A DNA stretch of 64,000 nucleotides from Tubulanus polymorphus (lineage: Eukaryota > Nemertea > Palaeonemertea > Tubulaniformes > Tubulanidae), in the NCBI RefSeq assembly GCF_964204645.1, contig NC_134032.1:7435175-7499174 (forward strand), in the 5' to 3' direction. The position numbers and the translations under genes are program-made. The notes under the pieces are model-generated. The model was given only the letters and a program-made list of their open reading frames with translations, was not told the DNA's origin and did no database searches. This document shows, in pieces, positions 60,826-64,000 of the stretch (position 1 is the first letter of the stretch; every line of letters begins with the position of its first letter).

Positions 60826-60874
60826 TTAGAAGTTCAATGATTTAAATGTTATTCATTTATATGAATATTTTAAG

Positions 60875-61277
60875 AGTAATAGGGGTAATGGGCTTTCGGG
60901 TTAAAGGTTGAATGGTCGAGTTCATTAAAAACATATATTAAAAGTAATTTAAAACTATAATATATTTTCATAACCGTGTGTATTTCAGTTGAATAATAGA
61001 ATAATTATTATTATTTGAATATATTTGATTATATGAATGTGTGTATTGTAAATAAATCAATTGGTCGCGGAGCGGAGCGGTAGCGAAGTGGAGCGACCAA
61101 TTGATTTAATACAATATGCTTTTTAAATTATTGATATCTTAGAATAAATATTTAGTTATAATATAAAATACGCACGGTTATGAAAATATATTATAGTTTT
61201 AAATTACTTTTAATGTTTTGTTTTTAATGAGCTCGACCGTTCGACCTTTGATCTGAAAGCCCATTACCCCTATTACT
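60875..61277. repeat. 403-bp imperfect palindrome with a perfect central stem
   Basis: The outer arms (60875-60897 AGTAATAGGGGTAATGGGCT...; inverted at 61255-61277) and the next about 85 bp on each side match with few differences. The middle parts of the arms diverge. The centre has a perfect 14-bp stem AATCAATTGGTCGC (61055-61068) and its inverse (61093-61106) around a GC-rich GGAGCGG-repeat loop. It may be a MITE inserted at the Polinton edge, or two facing copies of the Polinton terminal repeat. The 3' exons of the OTU-type gene start 130 bp beyond. Confidence 0.85.
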
Positions 61278-61407
61278 AGTATCACGTCTCTCGTATAGTT
61301 AATGCCGAGATAAAAGACAAGAGGTAAATATTGTACCTTAGTAGAAATCGCGCCAGTTTGTTGAATTTTTCGAACTTTTGTTGATAATATACAATCTTTG
61401 GTTTCAG

Positions 61408-62067
61408 AAGGCCGGAATTCAGGAGACATTTGGACTTGATTAACAAAGACCACGAAAGTGCCGAAAAAGAACTGAAAGGATATGGCTATGGGCTTTTAAC
61501 TGATGAGGTAAGCATTGATAACAGAAAATATGAAATGCTTACAAATAAATGAGCTTTCTTTCGATCATCGTAATAATCAATATTTTAAAGGGCCATGAAT
61601 ATCTCTATGGTGTAATGAAATCATACGTCAGCCCTACCTTTGCGGACAAATCGTAAGTATATACATGAATCAGACGTGAAGTTTTTTTACTATATTTCGA
61701 AATGATAATCAATTCATTTCAATTACAGGAAACCATATTCAACTCGCTACATGACCCTCCGACAACATCATTCTAAAATACTGAATTCAGTATTTAAAGA
61801 AGGAAAGACGTAAGTTCATTCTCATCTTCTATTGCTAATTTCTTAAAAGAATTTCATCCATGTTATATTCATTGTATTAAGATATTTTTCAGGTCAGCAG
61901 TAACGTATGTTAATGACGTTTTGCTTTAAGAGGCCATTTGTTTATTGGTGTCAACCTATCGAAATATCACATACAACGAGGCTGATATTCTTGGAAGAAG
62001 AACAGAGGCCAAAAAACTAAAAGATGTACAACGACTAATGTCCAAATACTTCTTGCCAGATTATTGA
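61408..62067 (+). pseudogene. 3' exons of the OTU/PHD-type gene, with an in-frame TAA
   Basis: Exons 61408-61507, 61591-61652, 61729-61809 and 61893-62067 have AG/GT borders and agreeing phases (2 in, then 0, 2, 2). The entry phase matches the donor at 45006. Translation gives INKDHESAEKELKGYGYGLL, HEYLYGVMKSYVSPTFADKS, YSTRYMTLRQHHSKILNSVF, then a short segment ended by TAA at 61927-61929. The same frame then stays open for 45 codons (ITYNEADILGRRTEAKKLKD) to TGA at 62065. So the last exon seems to carry a nonsense mutation. I do not recognise the domain. The stretch between the PHD start and these exons has been lost or replaced by the Polinton. Confidence 0.6.
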
Positions 62068-63035
62068 AGAGTGAAGCAGTTTTCGATTCTTAAATGGGAG
62101 CTTTTGTAGATTGGTTATCCCGTAATGATTGTATTCTATGGAATAAGTTTTCTTGTTGCGATAAATTTTTGGATTGCTAGAGATGGTCTTTGCTGAATTT
62201 TGGTAATGGTTTTAATAGGAACCAGATTGTGACATGGATGTTTGAATTGTTGAAATGCTGTCCAGTATTCTAATAGATGTGTGTAGTAGCCTATAGAAGT
62301 TGTTTGCAATGATGTTTCAGAAGTTATGAATGATGGTTGAAAGATTCCAGCCGGGGCCGAGATGGTTTTGTAAATTGTAGTTAATCAGTGGATCGTTTTA
62401 TCTGCATGGTTTGTTGTCGATGTCTTATGCTGTGTACTACTTCGTGTTAGATATTATTTTTGTATTGGGCGTTTTCTGTCATCCAATATGAAATTGATAA
62501 TTTTTGGTTCAAATTATAATACATCTATCCGGAATTGGGAAATATTGCGGGAGAGTAAAAGGGGAAATATGAAAGAATTGATGATAACCTTTTTTACCGT
62601 GTAAAGTTATAATTAATAATTAAATGATAAGTAATAATTTAGTTTGGCGACAAAGATTAAGTAATCTAAAATGCTAAATTGATTTCGAATTCCAACGTAT
62701 GTTGTTTATGTTCAAAGTCTTCGAATGTAATATGGTTTACAGATTTTGATAAATAAATAACTGAACATAATTTCACATATATACGATTTGTTTTATGTTT
62801 TAAGGGGACATAGCCAATTTGGCTTTTAGTACGTACATCCAGCCATCATTGTACGCATATTGTTGAAATAATAATTTCTTGTTGTAATTATTATATATGG
62901 CAAAAATACATTATCATTATGAACATGGGACTCAACATTGACAAAGTAGACAATTTCATTAGGTCTACCAATCGTAGAACAGTGGATCCAGCCAACGGAC
63001 GGCGAAGGACTCAAGTAACTAAATCGGGGCCGGGT
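62068..63035. other. Noncoding region between the 3' exons and the right array
   Basis: Likely 3' UTR and inner flank of the array-bracketed unit. A possible poly(A) signal AATAAATAA is near 62752. No gene is seen; ORFs at 62826-63263 read from here into the array and are artefacts of it. Confidence 0.5.
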
Positions 63036-63039
63036 AGAA

Positions 63040-64000
63040 ACCTGTCCTCTCACGGGACAGTATTTAGAATTGGGTTCCTTCACGGGACAGTATTCAAGAT
63101 CGGGTCCTCTCACGGCACAGTATTTAAAATTGGGTTCCTTCACGGGACAGTATTCAAAATCGGGTCCTCTCACGGGACAGTATTTAAAATAGGGTCCTCT
63201 AACGGGACAGTATTTAAAATCGGGTCCTCTCACGGGACAGTGTGTTGAATCGGGCCCGCTCACGTGACATTATTTGAAACCAGGTCCTCTCACGGGACAG
63301 CAAGTTGATTCGGGTCCTCTCACGGGACATTATTTAAAATCGAGTCCTCTCACGGGACAGTGTGTTGAATCGGGCCCTCTCACGGGACAGTGTGTTGAAT
63401 CGGGTCCTCTCACGGGACAGTGTGTTGAATCGGGTCCTCTCACGGGACAGTATTTAAAATCGGGTCCTCTCACGGGACAGTGTGATGAACCGGGTCCTCT
63501 CACGGGACAGTAAGTTGATTCGGGTCCTCTCACGGGACAGTGTGTTGAATCGGGTCCTCTCACGTGACATTATTTGAAACCAGGTCCTCTCGCGGAACAG
63601 TAAGTTGATTCGGGTCCTCTCACGGGACAGTGTGTTGAATCGGGTCCTCTCACGTGACATTATTTGAAACCAGGTCCTCTCGCGGAACAGTAAGTTGATT
63701 CGGGTCCTCTCACGGGACAGTGTGTTGAATCGAGTCCTCTCACGTGACATTATTTGAAACCAGGTCCTCTCGCGGAACAGTAAGTTGATTCGGGTCCTCT
63801 CACGGGACATTATTTAAAATCGGGTCCTCTCACGGGACAGTGTGTTGAATCGGGCCCTCTCACGGGACAGTGTGTTGAATCGGGTCCTCTCACGGGACAG
63901 TGTGTTGAATCGGGTCCTCTCACGGGACAGTAAGTTGATTTGGGTCCTCTCACGGGACATTATTTAAAATCGGGTCCTCTCACGGGACAGTAAGTTGATT
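63040..64000 (-). repeat. 30-bp minisatellite array, right, inverted (continues past the window)
   Basis: The same unit as the left array but reverse complemented (TCGGGTCCTCTCACGGGACA core with 10-bp tails GTGTGTTGAA, GTATTTAAAA, GTAAGTTGAT). The first six units nearest the centre are the most diverged (GGGTTCCTTCACGGGAC). Units at 63541-63810 form a 90-bp higher-order repeat of three units, one bearing the variant CTCTCGCGGAACAG. At least 32 units are visible, and the array runs off the end. Confidence 0.95.

Larger units (their letters stand above)
45060..60874. mobile_element. Polinton/Maverick virus-like transposon (degraded copy)
   Basis: The gene set is diagnostic: retroviral-type integrase with chromodomain, A32/FtsK-like packaging ATPase, protein-primed B-family DNA polymerase, a double-jelly-roll capsid candidate, a minor capsid candidate and several small membrane proteins. 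About 15.8 kb and about 30% GC, distinct from its flanks. Plus-strand genes (45157-48833) and minus-strand genes (49032-60794) converge near 48.9 kb. No adenovirus-type cysteine protease was recognised. The ends are not defined: no inverted repeat pairs the left edge with the right, and a palindrome sits just outside the polymerase end. The copy lies in an intron of the OTU-type gene. Broken genes show that it cannot be fully functional as written. Confidence 0.9.
41965..64000. mobile_element. Composite unit bracketed by inverted minisatellite arrays (right edge outside the window)
   Basis: Two arrays of the same 30-bp repeat lie in opposite orientation at 41972-43880 and 63040-64000+. Between them are exons of one OTU/PHD-type gene on the plus strand, split by a Polinton. 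Long inverted ends built of tandem repeats are known from foldback-type (FB/Galileo) elements, so a foldback-like carrier transposon is a reasonable inference. No transposase of its own was found, and the right terminus and any target duplication are not visible. Alternatively, the two arrays could be independent expansions of one satellite. Confidence 0.45.

Noticed and set aside
45157-62067. Reassigned stop codons explaining the in-frame TAA/TGA
   Set aside because: TAA and TGA also end other genes in the same element, and both codons are found at breaks. Nonsense decay is simpler.
62826-63263. ORFs spanning the inner edge of the right array
   Set aside because: Their composition is that of the array and its flank, and both strands are open at once.

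Overview
The window looks like nuclear DNA of an animal, most likely a marine invertebrate. Genes have GT-AG introns, most of the sequence is AT-rich noncoding DNA, and truncated LINEs, MITE-like elements, a tRNA-derived SINE, microsatellites and dispersed minisatellites occur throughout. The species cannot be fixed from the sequence. Only two gene pieces look like ordinary host genes: a 399-aa disordered-protein ORF (28243-29442, minus) and a signal-peptide first exon (18529-18583, minus). Almost all other coding capacity belongs to mobile elements.

Region 1 (1904-12438) is a complete two-gene CACTA (EnSpm/CMC-type) transposon. It has matching CACTG...CAGTG ends, a TA on each side, and subterminal regions rich in short ACGG/CCGT motifs. 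It carries a two-exon zinc-finger transposase (2389-6364) and a five-exon companion gene (7485-10601). The intron phases agree at every junction modelled.

Region 2 (12439-41950) is mostly noncoding. It holds microsatellites, a MITE with a candidate 5-bp target duplication (39257-40017), LINE tails, two LINE reverse-transcriptase fragments, and two dispersed tandem-repeat families that recur at several loci.

Region 3 (about 41965 to beyond 64000) is the most unusual part. Two large 30-bp minisatellite arrays with the same core lie in opposite orientation (41972-43880 and 63040-64000+) and bracket about 19 kb. Directly inside them are exons of a broken, intron-containing gene with an OTU-type cysteine protease domain and the first half of a PHD-like finger (43968-45006). 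Phase-compatible 3' exons lie at 61408-62067. Between the two exon groups, in intron position, sits a Polinton/Maverick (virus-like DNA transposon) at roughly 45.1-60.9 kb, and a 403-bp palindrome (60875-61277).

The Polinton has a plus-strand block (HNH endonuclease, two small proteins, integrase with chromodomain, packaging ATPase). A convergent minus-strand block carries zinc-finger protein, major capsid candidate, membrane/coiled-coil proteins, minor capsid candidate, a small replication-associated candidate and protein-primed DNA polymerase B. Starts of the virion-type genes share a T-run followed by TAAATG. Those of the polymerase and the adjacent 117-aa gene share a different TTAAAATG box, which suggests two expression classes. 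The copy is recent but dead: in-frame stops split the HNH gene, the capsid candidate and a small membrane protein, one start codon reads ATA, and the polymerase has three single-base frameshifts, all at homopolymers. No adenovirus-type protease and no left terminal inverted repeat were found.
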